DNA from: Pantoea coffeiphila
Lineage (GTDB): Bacteria; Pseudomonadota; Gammaproteobacteria; Enterobacterales; Enterobacteriaceae
Assembly (NCBI RefSeq): GCF_016909495.1
Contig: NZ_JAFBFW010000004.1
Coordinates: forward strand, 434,001-498,000
Length of the DNA: 64,000 nt
Reading direction: 5' to 3'
Of this stretch, positions 17,591 to 26,629 are shown one piece after another (position 1 is the stretch's first letter; each line of letters opens with the position of its first letter). A program made the position numbers and the translations under genes. The notes under the pieces were generated by a model. That model had not been told where the DNA came from and did not search any database. It saw only the letters and a list, made by a program, of their open reading frames with translations.

Positions 17591-17653
17591 AATATGGGTT
17601 ACTGAAGATAAAGCGGATTGGTTTGCCACCATGCTTCTCTCTAACAGAGCGAA

Positions 17654-17713
17654 TTACTTGCGTAACATTGCTTCGATAAAGTCTTTCCAGTTCCCTAATT
17701 CCAAGTCGATCAT
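17654..17713 (-). CDS. ypfM: Small protein YpfM (19 aa)
   Basis: A 19-residue open frame reads MIDLELGNWKDFIEAMLRK, nearly the same as the E. coli small protein YpfM as remembered (MIERELGNWKDFIEVMLRK), at the same place and orientation between acrD and yffB. GAGAGG lies five bases upstream of the ATG at 17713; a second in-frame ATG directly before it (17716) would give 20 residues but is too close to that site. The function of YpfM is unknown. A longer frame overlapping it on the same strand (17589-17804) has no binding site and is judged a shadow. Confidence 0.85.
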   Translation of the reverse strand: MIDLELGNWKDFIEAMLRK

Positions 17714-17890
17714 CATAGCCTCTCTTTTTTTGTGGGGCTATTTTAGAAGCAATCTGGCGAGAAGAATAGACGGAGATCTCATTTACAGCTATCGGGGAAA
17801 CCATTGATAGCAGAATTCTGCGGGAATTGTGTTGGAGTGCACAAATTGATCAACGGCTAACGTTGGCCCCTTCTGGGGCCATGAGCCCGG

Positions 17891-18085
17891 TTATTTCAGA
17901 ATGATGATCTTATCGTAACCGCCGCTTTCGCTGTCGATATGCGTTTTGGCATCAGGATAGTCCCGCATCACCGCTTCAACGACGTGCGCAAACTCCTCAC
18001 AGCGGGTCTTTTTCTTCCGCGTGAGAATAATTGTGGACTGGGTTTCTTCTACCGCATGTACCGCGGACTCTTTCAAATAGTTCAT
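17891..18085 (-). CDS. Small conserved-looking cytoplasmic protein, function unknown
   Basis: A 64-residue protein with a very strong ribosome binding site (AGGAGGAGGGG just upstream of the ATG at 18085). No signal peptide or membrane segment. Charged sequence with ILTRKKKTRCEEF and a C-terminal SGGYDKIIILK strand suggests a small alpha/beta fold. I do not recognise the family. It is followed by a palindrome GGCCCC-TTCT-GGGGCC (17867-17882) that may terminate it. It lies alone between ypfM and degraded genes. Confidence 0.65.
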   Translation of the reverse strand: MNYLKESAVHAVEETQSTIILTRKKKTRCEEFAHVVEAVMRDYPDAKTHIDSESGGYDKIIILK

Positions 18086-18201
18086 AGTTCCCCTCCTCCT
18101 GAAAATGGGTCTTCACCCTGAAGATGATTTGCTCGCAGCTATTATCCTGCTTTGCATTCTTCCGAATATAGATGAATCCCACAAAAAACAGAAGGGTACG
18201 A

Positions 18202-18258
18202 ATGTCTGAGTTTGACTTCTGGGCACCAAAAGTTCTGCGTGCCCCCGATCTGCGATAA
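18202..18258 (+). CDS. Possible 18-aa small ORF
   Basis: ATG at 18202 opens MSEFDFWAPKVLRAPDLR and then stops. GAAGG lies six bases upstream. No known small protein matches. It may be a real micro-ORF or the broken start of a lost gene; the neighbourhood is full of remnants, which favours the latter. Confidence 0.2.
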   Translation: MSEFDFWAPKVLRAPDLR

Positions 18259-18370
18259 GGAATTGATTAACAGAGGAAGAAAACCACCGATAACCGTACC
18301 GGCGGTTTGCTCAGCATTCGTTGCCCCTTCTGTTAATCGTTACCAGCCAACCTCGGTTTGAACGCCGATG
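18259..18370. other. Intergenic, no gene seen
   Basis: With the flanking bases from 18086, this stretch holds no intact gene. An imperfect hairpin (about 18283-18310, AACCACCG with CGGCGGTT) could be a leftover terminator. Confidence 0.4.
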
Positions 18371-18487
18371 GTAAAGCAGATTAATCAGGACGATATGGGG
18401 AATGGATCGCTGGCGCGCTCGCGCAAGAAGAGCTTTTACTGGTATAAAAAGGTCATTGCCTCTAACGGTTCCGACCTGAGCAATTAA
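18371..18487 (+). pseudogene. Remnant of a GH1 6-phospho-beta-glucosidase (C-terminus)
   Basis: The frame ending at TAA 18485-18487 encodes [20 protein letters not shown] and then [13 protein letters not shown]. This is the characteristic C-terminal end of family 1 phospho-beta-glucosidases (AscB/BglA type: [20 protein letters not shown]). Nothing upstream restores the rest of the enzyme; only about 35 codons survive. It marks a deleted beta-glucoside utilisation gene in the acrD-yffB interval. Family recognised from motif memory; the identity is strong although the fragment is short. Confidence 0.75.
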
Positions 18488-18596
18488 TTCTTAGGAAAGC
18501 ACGCTACATGGACTGCATCCCAAACGTTGGTTATCCGACGGAGTAAGGTGCAGTTTTTTATTTGAGTATTTTGATTTTTCAGGGATACCTGAGTTA

Positions 18597-18952
18597 ATGA
18601 TTGTCATCAACGTCCTGCTGCCTATTTTTGCCCTGATCCTGATTGGCTATGTCTGCCGTAAAACCCTGCGTCTGGGAGCCACGGCGGCCTCCGAGCTTAA
18701 CCGTTTTCCCTGTCGGTGATCTGCATTGAAGTTGCGCTGCAAACGGAAAGCAGCTGGCATCAGGCGGCGCGAAAAGTGCTGATTTCACTGTGTAAAAACC
18801 CGCTGGTGGTCTCGCCTATTCTGAGGGCGTGCTGGGGCGTTTCCGGGGCTGAACTTCCTGCCGCTTTATTGCAGTTTCTGACCATGCTGGGTGCGGCAAC
18901 CACGCCCTGCGCGCTGATTACGCTTTCGCTCTGTATTTATCTTATTGGGTAA
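18597..18952 (+). pseudogene. Degraded AEC-family permease
   Basis: Two pieces of an auxin-efflux-carrier type membrane protein. The first (18597-18719) starts MIVINVLLPIFALILIGYVC and runs to LNRF before a premature TGA. The second, in another frame (about 18716-18952), reads from an internal helix through LISLCKNPLVVSPILRACWG, LPAALLQFLTMLGAATTPCA and LITLSLCIYLIG to a stop. Intact members have about 310 residues, so most of the middle and the end are missing. Typical AEC signatures are LPIF near the start and LGAATTPCALI near the end. Clearly non-functional. Confidence 0.78.
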
Positions 18953-19085
18953 GTGCGCTTCAACGGCCGCCCGATGGATTTTTCGGACGGCAATCCTTGA
19001 TACATATAGCGATTCCGCCATCCCAACAGCGTGATTCTGTGGAATAATACCTTTTTGAACGTTTACCGATGACAGGTAGAGTTTT

Positions 19086-19460
19086 ATGACCTCTGAAAAT
19101 ACGCTGACCATGTACGGCATTAAAAACTGCGACACCATTAAAAAAGCGCGCAAATATCTGGAAGCCAACAATACCGACTATCGGTTCCATGATTACCGTG
19201 CCGACGGGCTGGACGCGGCGCTGCTGGGCCAGTTTATTGCCGTTCTCGGCTGGGAGCCGTTGCTGAACACGCGCGGTACCACCTGGCGCAAACTGGATGA
19301 AGCCACGCGTGAAACGGTGAATAATGCAGCAGCCGCACAGGAACTGATGCTGGCAATGCCCGCAATCATTAAACGCCCGTTGCTCTGCGCCCCAGACGGC
19401 TCTATGCTGCTGGGCTTCAGTGAAGCCACGTATCAGCAGTTTATTCAGGAGAAGTGTTAA
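19086..19460 (+). CDS. yffB: ArsC-family protein YffB
   Basis: Thioredoxin-fold protein of 124 residues in the Spx/ArsC family. The motif [20 protein letters not shown] near the N-terminus carries the single Cys of the active-site position; [12 protein letters not shown] and [13 protein letters not shown] are conserved family segments. E. coli YffB lies in the same place, upstream of dapE, and is thought to be a glutathione-dependent reductase of unknown substrate. It ends three bases before the dapE start codon, so the two are cotranscribed. Confidence 0.9.
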   Translation: MTSENTLTMYGIKNCDTIKKARKYLEANNTDYRFHDYRADGLDAALLGQFIAVLGWEPLLNTRGTTWRKLDEATRETVNNAAAAQELMLAMPAIIKRPLLCAPDGSMLLGFSEATYQQFIQEKC

Positions 19461-19462
19461 TT

Positions 19463-20590
19463 ATGTATTGTCCGGTCATTGAGTTGACGCAGCAGCTTAT
19501 TCGTCGCCCTTCCCTCAGCCCGGATGATGCCGGTTGTCAGGCTATTCTCATTGCTCGCCTTGAGGCGCTGGGCTTTACCGTTGAGCCAATGAACTTTGGC
19601 GATACCCTGAATTTCTGGGCGTGGCGCGGTCAGGGCGAAACGCTGGCCTTTGCCGGACACACCGATGTGGTCCCAACCGGCGATGCCAACCGCTGGATCA
19701 ATCCTCCGTTCGAACCCACTATTCGCGACGGCATGCTGTTTGGCCGTGGTGCCGCAGATATGAAAGGTTCGCTGGCGGCGATGGTTGTTGCCGCCGAGCG
19801 ATTTGTTGCCGCACATCCGCGACATAAAGGTCGCCTGGCCTTCCTGATCACCTCCGATGAAGAAGCCAGCGCCGCCAACGGCACCGTTAAGGTGGTTGAG
19901 GCGCTGATGTCGCGCAACGAACGCCTGGACTACTGCCTGGTCGGCGAACCTTCCAGCACTGAAGTGGTGGGTGACGTGGTGAAAAACGGCCGTCGCGGCT
20001 CGATTACCGCTAACCTGACCATCCACGGCGTGCAGGGCCACGTTGCCTATCCGCACCTCGCCGATAACCCGGTGCACCGTGCAATGCCTGCGTTGAACGA
20101 GCTGGTCGCCACTGAGTGGGATCGCGGCAATGAGTTCTTCCCCCCTACCAGTATGCAGATTGCCAACGTGCAGGCGGGAACCGGCAGCAACAACGTTATC
20201 CCAGGTGACTTTTTCGTACAGTTCAACTTCCGCTTCAGCACCGAACTGACCGATGAGCTAATCAAACAGCGAGTACAGGAACTGCTCGATCGCCACCAGC
20301 TGCGCTACAGCGTTGAGTGGAAACTTTCCGGTCAGCCGTTCCTCACTTCACGCGGCAAGCTGGTTGATGCGGTGGTTAACGCGGTTGAGCACTATAATGA
20401 AATCAGGCCACAGCTTGAAACAACCGGCGGTACGTCCGACGGGCGCTTTATTGCCCGCATGGGTGCTCAGGTGGTGGAGCTGGGACCGGTGAACGCCAGC
20501 ATTCACAAAATCAACGAGTGCGTGAAGGCCGCCGATCTCCAGCTGTTGAGCCGTATGTACCAGCGCATTATGGAACAGCTGATCGCGTAA
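19463..20590 (+). CDS. dapE: Succinyl-diaminopimelate desuccinylase
   Basis: Zinc enzyme that hydrolyses N-succinyl-LL-diaminopimelate to LL-diaminopimelate and succinate in lysine and peptidoglycan precursor synthesis. Metal ligands are seen in [11 protein letters not shown] (His), [10 protein letters not shown] (bridging Asp), ITSDEEASA (Glu pair) and near the end [10 protein letters not shown] (His); GGTSDGRF is the conserved Gly-rich turn. ATG 19463 gives 375 residues, the E. coli length; GTG 19454 is in frame but less likely. AGGAG at 19448-19452 is the ribosome binding site. Confidence 0.96.
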   Translation: MYCPVIELTQQLIRRPSLSPDDAGCQAILIARLEALGFTVEPMNFGDTLNFWAWRGQGETLAFAGHTDVVPTGDANRWINPPFEPTIRDGMLFGRGAADMKGSLAAMVVAAERFVAAHPRHKGRLAFLITSDEEASAANGTVKVVEALMSRNERLDYCLVGEPSSTEVVGDVVKNGRRGSITANLTIHGVQGHVAYPHLADNPVHRAMPALNELVATEWDRGNEFFPPTSMQIANVQAGTGSNNVIPGDFFVQFNFRFSTELTDELIKQRVQELLDRHQLRYSVEWKLSGQPFLTSRGKLVDAVVNAVEHYNEIRPQLETTGGTSDGRFIARMGAQVVELGPVNASIHKINECVKAADLQLLSRMYQRIMEQLIA

Positions 20591-20608
20591 GCGTTCTGAG
20601 GTGAGGAT

Positions 20609-20797
20609 ATGGAATTTTTTAAAGAGTACTGGTGGATCCTGGTGATCCTGCTAATGGTTGGCATTCTGATGAACGTCTATAAGGACTTGAAGCGTATCGA
20701 CCATAAAAAGTTCCTGGAAAATAAGCCAGAACTGCCACCGCATCGCGACTTCAATCACAAATGGGATGATGAAGACGACTGGCCGAAGAAGAAGTAA
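20609..20797 (+). CDS. ypfN: UPF0370 small membrane protein YpfN
   Basis: 62 residues: one N-terminal transmembrane helix ([18 protein letters not shown]) and a charged cytoplasmic tail ending [11 protein letters not shown]. Matches the YpfN/UPF0370 family, always next to dapE in enterobacteria. Function unknown. It begins 18 bases after dapE with GAGGTGAGG before the ATG, so it is part of the yffB-dapE-ypfN operon. Confidence 0.93.
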   Translation: MEFFKEYWWILVILLMVGILMNVYKDLKRIDHKKFLENKPELPPHRDFNHKWDDEDDWPKKK

Positions 20798-20838
20798 CCT
20801 GCCTTTCACTCACTAATTTATCTGCATCACTCACGAAA

Positions 20839-20864
20839 CGGCTCTGGAATTGCTTCCAGAGCCG
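20839..20864. terminator. Hairpin between convergent ypfN and ypfH
   Basis: Perfect 11-bp stem CGGCTCTGGAA (20839-20849) with TTCCAGAGCCG (20854-20864), loop TTGC. No long T run on either side, but the position between converging genes fits a shared terminator. Confidence 0.65.
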
Positions 20865-20902
20865 CTATTGACATGCTCATGACTCCGTATTGCTGAATAG
20901 CA

Positions 20903-21574
20903 TTACATCAGCGCAATCACATCATCATCACCCGGCCGCCCGCCGCCAAGCGCTTCATCAAAGTAGCGGCGCGGCACGGTAAACTGCAGCCGCTCAAGCG
21001 CCATCTGCATTGCCCGGTCGTCTACGGCGTGGGTCAAATCGTCAACGATATCCAGCGTGACGTCACCGCCAATTGCCGTTAATCGCTCCTGCGCATCAAC
21101 CGCATGCGTCAGCGGAACGGTCACGTCATTATCACCGTGGATCAGATGGATCGAGGTCCGCGTACTCGCTTTCTGCGGTAGAGCCGCATAGCGACCGCTG
21201 AAGGCCACAACCCGACCGGCCAGATCCGGGCGCTGAGCAACGGCCTCAAGGATCATCGTGCTGCCCTGGGCGAAACCAATCAGCGCGGTGGCCTCGGCAC
21301 GCACGCCGTTCTGCCGCTGCTGTTGACGCACGGCGTCGATAAAACCGGGCAGCACGGCGGCTACGCGGGCCTGCTCATCTTCGCTGCCTGACGCGGGATA
21401 CCAGTGGTTATCCGGCGCGCCAATACTGACCACCTGCGCCCGCGGGAAGGCTTTGGCAAACTCAGTACCGATCTGTGCCATCGCCACCGGTTTATCCCCG
21501 GCTGCGTGAAACAGTAAAAACAGCTGAGTGGCCGGAAGCGACGGGCTATGTACTACAACGTGGTCATATTTCAT
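20903..21574 (-). CDS. ypfH: YpfH-family esterase lacking the nucleophilic Ser
   Basis: Alpha/beta-hydrolase of the carboxylesterase/phospholipase family, 223 residues. The fold landmarks are there: LFLLFHAAGD oxyanion-hole loop, IHLIHGDNDVTVPL with the acid Asp, and DDLTHAVDD with the His. But the nucleophile elbow, G-F-S-Q-G in E. coli YpfH, reads GFAQGST: codon GCC (Ala) replaces Ser. The cap segment after VVSIGAP is also shorter than in E. coli. The protein may be inactive as an esterase. Start at ATG 21574 has AAGGAGAG just upstream; an ATG ten codons earlier does not. Confidence 0.88.
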   Translation of the reverse strand: MKYDHVVVHSPSLPATQLFLLFHAAGDKPVAMAQIGTEFAKAFPRAQVVSIGAPDNHWYPASGSEDEQARVAAVLPGFIDAVRQQQRQNGVRAEATALIGFAQGSTMILEAVAQRPDLAGRVVAFSGRYAALPQKASTRTSIHLIHGDNDVTVPLTHAVDAQERLTAIGGDVTLDIVDDLTHAVDDRAMQMALERLQFTVPRRYFDEALGGGRPGDDDVIALM

Positions 21575-21655
21575 GATGCTCTCCTTATTTGGTAAAGCGA
21601 TCATACGCCTCTTACCGACGGAGAAAACGGCAGATTTTTGACAGAGATGTTGGAT

Positions 21656-23647
21656 TTATTGCAACAAGATAACCCGCTGCTGCCAGCTCAGCGCCCGTTC
21701 AGCATCAATTATCGCCAGCGCCCGCTGAGCTTCAGAACGCCACGCCAGTAGCAGCGCCTTACGCCCTGCAAGACGATACTGGCGGCATATTTCCGTCGCA
21801 GATTGTCGCTGTAGCAGCGCGGCACAGAGCAGCGGCGTACTTTCCGGCATCAGCTGCGCCAGCCGCCCCAGCGCGGCAAGGCTGGCTTCAAACGGCCGGT
21901 GAGCCCAGGCGAAACCCGCCAGCTCACACCAGTCGTCCTTATTCAGCTGACCATCACCCGGCTGCGGGTTTAGCGGCAGCGTGTTATCTTCCACCAGATG
22001 GCTTAACCAGTAACCCTCGCGCTCAAGCCGGAGTGCGGCACGCGCCAACAACGCCCGGCCGGCATCGCTGAGCGGCAGGATCGCCATTGCCGCATAGCAG
22101 CCGCTGCTGGCTTCCCGCTGAGTGCCAAAGCGCACCAGTTGGAAGCCGCACCGCTGCCAGAATCGCCACAGATCGGTGGTGAAACCAAAGCTGACCGAAA
22201 GGAAATCCAGTCCCTCGCTTTGCTCACGGCAGATCGCAATCAGCCGCTGGCCACAGCCCTGTCCGCGCCGCCGCGCGCTAACCGCAATCCGGCTGATGCG
22301 CCGCGATCGCAACTGTGCCGCTTCGGGAAGTCCGGCATGCGCCGCCAGCGACTGCGCCACCAGATTGCCACGAGGGCGGCGGTATCCCGCCCACACGGCC
22401 CAGGCCAGATCGGCAGTCAATCCGCCTTCATCAACGGCCCACAGCGCACCCTGCACGGTTTCGCCCTGAAGCGCGGCGGTAAAATGCATGCCCGGCGCGT
22501 CCATCATCCGGCGCAGATCCAGTGGCGAGGTACGGTAGTGAGCGCTGGTCAGCAGCTGATAGACAGCGGCCATGCGCTCGGGCTGGCGTGCCCAGTCGTC
22601 CTGCTCCAGCGCCTGATAAACGGTATCCCCGTGCCTCACCGGTGACTCAGCGTCGTCAAACAGCAGCGCATCGGCTATCAGTTCTTCCAGCGGGTCGTTT
22701 TCAGCCCAGCGCAGCGGCACATCCAGCCGATAGTGCTTCACCTGCGGCAGCGTAGCGCAGAACTTCAGCAGGAAACCGCGCCCGGTTCCTTCGTAACCCT
22801 GAACGGTGGTGGTGAGCAGCACGCGGGGGTATAGCGAAACCAACTGCCGCAGCAGCGGTGCGGGGATCGCAGCGGCTTCATCGATCAGCAACCAGTCGGC
22901 ATGATGCAGCCCTGCCTCGGCCAGCAGGCGATCCGGGGCGATAAAGACATAATCATCTCCGGCAAAATCGGCCAGCACCGCCGTCGAAACCTTCGCAGGC
23001 GCGGTGACCAGGCAGCGCCCCGGCCAGCGGGCAGCCAGCATCCCCGCCAGCGCGGATTTGCCTCGTCCGCGCGGTGCCGTCAGCACCGAGATACCCGGTT
23101 CGCTTTGCAATAAGGCGCTGATGATCTGCTGCTGTTGCTGGCTGTCACTGCGCCATGCGGGAGTATTAACCAGCGGCGGAAGATTCAGTGGCTGATACTG
23201 ACGCCAGACGGCAACGCGATCATCGGCCAGCAGGAGCTGCTGTAGCCGCTGTACAAAGCGCGTGCTGGCAAGGGGAGCATCACTCTCACTCCAGCGCTGT
23301 GCGTCAGTATCCGCCTGCTGCGGCCAGCGCTGCCACTCGGGAACCAGCAGCAGCAGCCAGCTTCCCGCTTTCAGGGTTCCGGCCAGCGCCGCCAGCGCTT
23401 CGGCATGAAAACCTGAGCGAGCATCAAATACCGCGTGCTGAAATTCCCGCCCCAGCAGGGTTCGCATCGCGCCCGGCAGGCAGTTCAGTTCACTACGCGG
23501 CGTTTCACCCACCCACAGCCAGTCGCCGGGGAGTTGATTTATCCAGCGAGTCGCCTGCTGTTCCGCCCACTGCCCTTCACCGCTAATGACCAGTAAGCGA
23601 CGCCAGCCCTGGCGTTCCAGCTGTGCGGTAGCTTCCGTTTCCGTCAC
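21656..23647 (-). CDS. tmcA: tRNA(Met) cytidine acetyltransferase
   Basis: Enzyme that makes N4-acetylcytidine at the wobble position 34 of elongator tRNA-Met, using acetyl-CoA and ATP. 663 residues with an N-terminal DUF1726 domain, an RNA-helicase-like ATPase module (Walker A APRGRGKSALAG near residue 190; Walker B WLLIDEAAAIPAP), a GNAT acetyltransferase domain (RISRIAVSARRRGQGCGQRL, the acetyl-CoA loop) and a C-terminal tRNA-binding domain. Start is GTG 23647, six bases after the ypfJ stop, so the two are probably cotranscribed. Same order as in E. coli. Confidence 0.94.
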   Translation of the reverse strand: MTETEATAQLERQGWRRLLVISGEGQWAEQQATRWINQLPGDWLWVGETPRSELNCLPGAMRTLLGREFQHAVFDARSGFHAEALAALAGTLKAGSWLLLLVPEWQRWPQQADTDAQRWSESDAPLASTRFVQRLQQLLLADDRVAVWRQYQPLNLPPLVNTPAWRSDSQQQQQIISALLQSEPGISVLTAPRGRGKSALAGMLAARWPGRCLVTAPAKVSTAVLADFAGDDYVFIAPDRLLAEAGLHHADWLLIDEAAAIPAPLLRQLVSLYPRVLLTTTVQGYEGTGRGFLLKFCATLPQVKHYRLDVPLRWAENDPLEELIADALLFDDAESPVRHGDTVYQALEQDDWARQPERMAAVYQLLTSAHYRTSPLDLRRMMDAPGMHFTAALQGETVQGALWAVDEGGLTADLAWAVWAGYRRPRGNLVAQSLAAHAGLPEAAQLRSRRISRIAVSARRRGQGCGQRLIAICREQSEGLDFLSVSFGFTTDLWRFWQRCGFQLVRFGTQREASSGCYAAMAILPLSDAGRALLARAALRLEREGYWLSHLVEDNTLPLNPQPGDGQLNKDDWCELAGFAWAHRPFEASLAALGRLAQLMPESTPLLCAALLQRQSATEICRQYRLAGRKALLLAWRSEAQRALAIIDAERALSWQQRVILLQ

Positions 23648-23653
23648 CGGCGA

Positions 23654-24511
23654 TCAGCCCGCAAAGGTGTTGCACTGGCCGGGATCGCCACTGTCAAAGC
23701 CCTTTTTGAACCAGCTGTAGCGCTGCTTCGAAGTCCCGTGAGTGAAGCTATCCGGTACTACGCGACCCTGGCTTTGCTGCTGTAATCGATCGTCGCCAAT
23801 CGCTTCGGCAGCATTCAGGGCAGATTCGAGGTCACCGGCTTCCAGTATATTTTGCTGCTGCATATAGTGGCCCCAGACGCCCGCAAAGCAGTCCGCCTGC
23901 AGTTCCATTTTCACAGAAAGCTGATTGACGGTTTTCTGGCTGGCCCCCTGCTGCATCTGGCGCACTTTGCTGTCGATGCCGAGTAAATGCTGCACGTGAT
24001 GACCCACTTCATGAGCAATGACATAGCCCTGAGCGAATTCACCACCGGCGTGCAGTTTGGTTTTCATCTCGTCGTAGAAGGAGAGGTCGATATACACTTT
24101 GCTGTCGGCCGGGCAGTAAAACGGCCCCATCGCCGACTGGCCGCGCCCGCAGGAGGTCGATGTCTGTCCGCGATACATCACCAATGTAGGCGGGCGCCAG
24201 GTTTCACCCATCTGCTTAAACAGCTGCTGCCAGGTATCTTCGGTCAGCGCAAAAATCGTGCGGCTGAACTTTGCCGCTTCATCATCGTTAGCGCCCACTC
24301 GCTGCTGGCTGGATGACTGCGTTAATGAACTGCCGTCACCGGTTATCAGCGGGGTCAGGTCGTAGCCAAAGAAGCCCGCTCCGACAACCACTACCAGCAG
24401 GATGATACCCGCCTTGCCGCGCGGCAGCCGAATGCCCCCGCCGCCTGCCGAACCCGACTGGTTACGGCGATCTTCCACATTGTCGCTTTCGCGACGTCCC
24501 TGCCAGCGCAT
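23654..24511 (-). CDS. ypfJ: Putative neutral zinc metallopeptidase YpfJ
   Basis: Membrane-anchored protein of 285 residues: cytoplasmic N-terminus, one transmembrane helix ([18 protein letters not shown], about 35-52), then a periplasmic domain with the zinc motif [12 protein letters not shown] (about residues 168-179) and [18 protein letters not shown] containing the third ligand Glu. [15 protein letters not shown] and QCNTF carry conserved Cys. Its substrate is unknown. Belongs to the zinc_peptidase KPN_02809-type family. Confidence 0.92.
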   Translation of the reverse strand: MRWQGRRESDNVEDRRNQSGSAGGGGIRLPRGKAGIILLVVVVGAGFFGYDLTPLITGDGSSLTQSSSQQRVGANDDEAAKFSRTIFALTEDTWQQLFKQMGETWRPPTLVMYRGQTSTSCGRGQSAMGPFYCPADSKVYIDLSFYDEMKTKLHAGGEFAQGYVIAHEVGHHVQHLLGIDSKVRQMQQGASQKTVNQLSVKMELQADCFAGVWGHYMQQQNILEAGDLESALNAAEAIGDDRLQQQSQGRVVPDSFTHGTSKQRYSWFKKGFDSGDPGQCNTFAG

Positions 24512-24615
24512 AGGCAGCCTCTTATCTGTAAAGGGTCAACACATTGAATATGTCGATTTTAGTCGTGCGGCAGGCGGAAAACCAGAAAAGTGAACTTCAG
24601 GCAGATATCATACAA

Positions 24616-24637
24616 AAGGCCAGGATTACCTGGCCTT
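24616..24637 (-). terminator. Terminator after purC
   Basis: Stem AAGGCCAGG (24616-24624) with CCTGGCCTT (24629-24637), loop ATTA, then a short T run on the minus strand. A second hairpin, GGGGC-TGAA-GCGCCCC, lies at about 24658-24673. Confidence 0.75.
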
Positions 24638-24682
24638 AATGAAAGCGTGCTTTTTCAGGGGCTGAAGCGCCCCCATCAAGGA

Positions 24683-25396
24683 TCAGTCGAGCTTCACGCC
24701 CAGACGAGTCGCCACTTCTTCATACGCTTCGATCAGGCCACCCAGGCTCTGACGATAGCGGTCTTTGTCCATCTTGTTGAGGGTGTCTTTATCCCACAGG
24801 CGCGCGCCGTCCGGGGAGAACTCATCACCCAGCACCACTTCACCGTTAAACAGACCGAACTCCAGCTTGAAGTCAACGAGGATCAGGCCCGCGTCGGCAA
24901 ACAGCTTGCTCAGCACGTCGTTGGCTTTGTAGGTCAGATCGCGCATCGTCGCCAGATTTTCTTTGCTGACCCAGCCGAAGGTTTCGCAGTAAGATTCGTT
25001 GATCATCGGATCGTGTTTGGCATCGTTCTTCAGGAACAGGTCAAACAATGGCGGATTGAGGATCAGACCCTCTTCAACGCCCAGACGCTTCACCAGTGAA
25101 CCGGCAGCACGGTTACGCACCACGCATTCAACCGGCACCATATCCAGCTTTTTCACCAGCGCTTCGTTATCCGACAGCAGGGCTTCCATCTGGGTTGGGA
25201 TTCCGGCTTCCTGCAGCTTGGTCATAATGAAATAATTGAACTTGTTGTTAATCATTCCTTTACGATCAAACTGTTCGATACGCTCACCGTCCAGCGCTGA
25301 CGTATCGTTACGGAATTCGAGTACCAACAGATCCGGGTTTTCGGTGCTGTAAACGGTTTTCGCTTTGCCGCGATACAACTCAGCTTTCTTTTGCAT
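24683..25396 (-). CDS. purC: Phosphoribosylaminoimidazole-succinocarboxamide synthase
   Basis: SAICAR synthase: joins CAIR and aspartate with ATP in purine synthesis. 237 residues, the E. coli length, starting [16 protein letters not shown] with the ATP-binding GKAKTVYST. Other landmarks: [29 protein letters not shown] and [13 protein letters not shown], the family signatures for substrate binding. The start at 25396 is chosen by family length. A PurR-like operator lies upstream at 25527-25542, so repression by guanine/hypoxanthine through PurR is expected. Confidence 0.97.
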   Translation of the reverse strand: MQKKAELYRGKAKTVYSTENPDLLVLEFRNDTSALDGERIEQFDRKGMINNKFNYFIMTKLQEAGIPTQMEALLSDNEALVKKLDMVPVECVVRNRAAGSLVKRLGVEEGLILNPPLFDLFLKNDAKHDPMINESYCETFGWVSKENLATMRDLTYKANDVLSKLFADAGLILVDFKLEFGLFNGEVVLGDEFSPDGARLWDKDTLNKMDKDRYRQSLGGLIEAYEEVATRLGVKLD

Positions 25397-25526
25397 CTTG
25401 TTTAACTCCAACGTGTATCCCCTGAAAAATCGACGGGGTAGAGAACGGTTACTGTCCGGGCCGCCTTCGGCGACCCGCTAAAAATTTTCTGCCGGGCGAA
25501 TTATATGTTCTGCGCGTAAAAAACCG

Positions 25527-25542
25527 AAGCAATCGTTTACGC
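25527..25542. promoter_or_regulatory. PurR operator upstream of purC
   Basis: AAGCAATCGTTTACGC fits the palindromic PurR consensus ACGCAAACGTTTGCGT at 13 of 16 positions with the central CG in place. It lies about 130 bases before purC, a gene known to be PurR-controlled in E. coli. Confidence 0.75.
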
Positions 25543-25555
25543 AGCGGTAAATAAA

Positions 25556-25580
25556 AAGGCCGGGAGAGATTCCCGGCCTT
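25556..25580 (-). terminator. Terminator after bamC (dapA-bamC operon)
   Basis: Perfect 10-bp stem AAGGCCGGGA (25556-25565) with TCCCGGCCTT (25571-25580), loop GAGAT, and T-rich tail on the minus strand (25550-25557). Confidence 0.9.
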
Positions 25581-25585
25581 CGGAT

Positions 25586-26614
25586 TTACTTAAATGCCGC
25601 CTGGAAAACGGCGACCAGCGCGTCGTTTTGCGACTGCGTTAGCGGATGTCCTTTCGGATCGAGGAACTGCAGGCTACTACGGTTATCCAAATCGCCGATC
25701 TGGAGTTTGTAGTTACCGTTGGTCAGCTCAGGATCTTTCGCTCCCAGCGCATCCCAGGTGCTGCTGCCCGGCGCTTTGTAGGTGACGTTCAGGCTACCCT
25801 GCGAGCGGTTGCTGTCGGTCACTTCCATGCCCACACGCTTCAGCGTTGCCGGCAGGCGCTGCCATACGGCGTTGAACGGTGCACGTACGATCAGATTCGG
25901 CAGGCCGGTATCATCGGCACCGCTCTGCACGTCAATCTGCGTCACGCTGCGGTTTGCCGCGGCATCTTCACGGGTGGTTTCAATCTTATCCAGTTTGGTG
26001 CTGATGTCGTTCAGCATCTGCGCGGTATAGCGCTGAAGCTGGATCGGCGCAGTCACGCTTTTGCCTTCCTGCTCAAGCTCCAACAGCTTCACGTTCAGCA
26101 CCTGCTGATAGCCCTGCTGCTGCACGCTCAGCTGGTAACGGCCACGATACTGATTGTCTTCATCAGCACGGTTCCACTGTACCCAGTCGGTGGTCAACGT
26201 CTGATTGCCGTCCTGACGGTCAACAATCGGATAGTTGTAGGACTGAACGGCACTGACGACCTGCGGCCAGATTGAACCGGTGCGTGAATCCACCAGCAGC
26301 GTACCGGTATTACCGGCAAACTGAGTGCGCGTACCGTTCATCAGCGCCAGCGTCTGCGCCGGTGGACGAATATCAAGTTGCTTACCCACCTGCCCTTTAT
26401 CGCTGACGTTCGGGATATCAAATTCACCGTTTTGCAGCGGCAGGATCATGCCAGCAGGAGCGTGCAGATCGCTGAGATCGGCTGCCTGCAGGTAGGATTC
26501 GTCACCGCTAACCTGACGCTTGTAACGCTGATCGTTAGAACATGCTGCCAGCAGCATCACTAACGACAGTCCCACCACTTTCGCTACCGTGGACTTTTGT
26601 ACTGAGTAAGCCAT
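25586..26614 (-). CDS. bamC: Outer-membrane assembly lipoprotein BamC
   Basis: Lipoprotein of the BAM complex that folds beta-barrel proteins into the outer membrane. Signal peptide with lipobox LLAAC (Cys about residue 24), followed by an unstructured segment ([22 protein letters not shown]) that in E. coli binds BamD, and two helix-grip domains (about 100-210 and 225-340). 342 residues. The ATG at 26614 is preferred over the adjacent ATG at 26617 by similarity. Downstream of dapA by 15 bases, the usual dapA-bamC operon. Confidence 0.95.
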   Translation of the reverse strand: MAYSVQKSTVAKVVGLSLVMLLAACSNDQRYKRQVSGDESYLQAADLSDLHAPAGMILPLQNGEFDIPNVSDKGQVGKQLDIRPPAQTLALMNGTRTQFAGNTGTLLVDSRTGSIWPQVVSAVQSYNYPIVDRQDGNQTLTTDWVQWNRADEDNQYRGRYQLSVQQQGYQQVLNVKLLELEQEGKSVTAPIQLQRYTAQMLNDISTKLDKIETTREDAAANRSVTQIDVQSGADDTGLPNLIVRAPFNAVWQRLPATLKRVGMEVTDSNRSQGSLNVTYKAPGSSTWDALGAKDPELTNGNYKLQIGDLDNRSSLQFLDPKGHPLTQSQNDALVAVFQAAFK

Positions 26615-26629
26615 CAATTCTCCCTAGAT

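Noticed and set aside
17589..17804. 71-codon frame on the minus strand after acrD
   Set aside because: No ribosome binding site, and it overlaps ypfM in another frame; ypfM has a good binding site and a known homologue.
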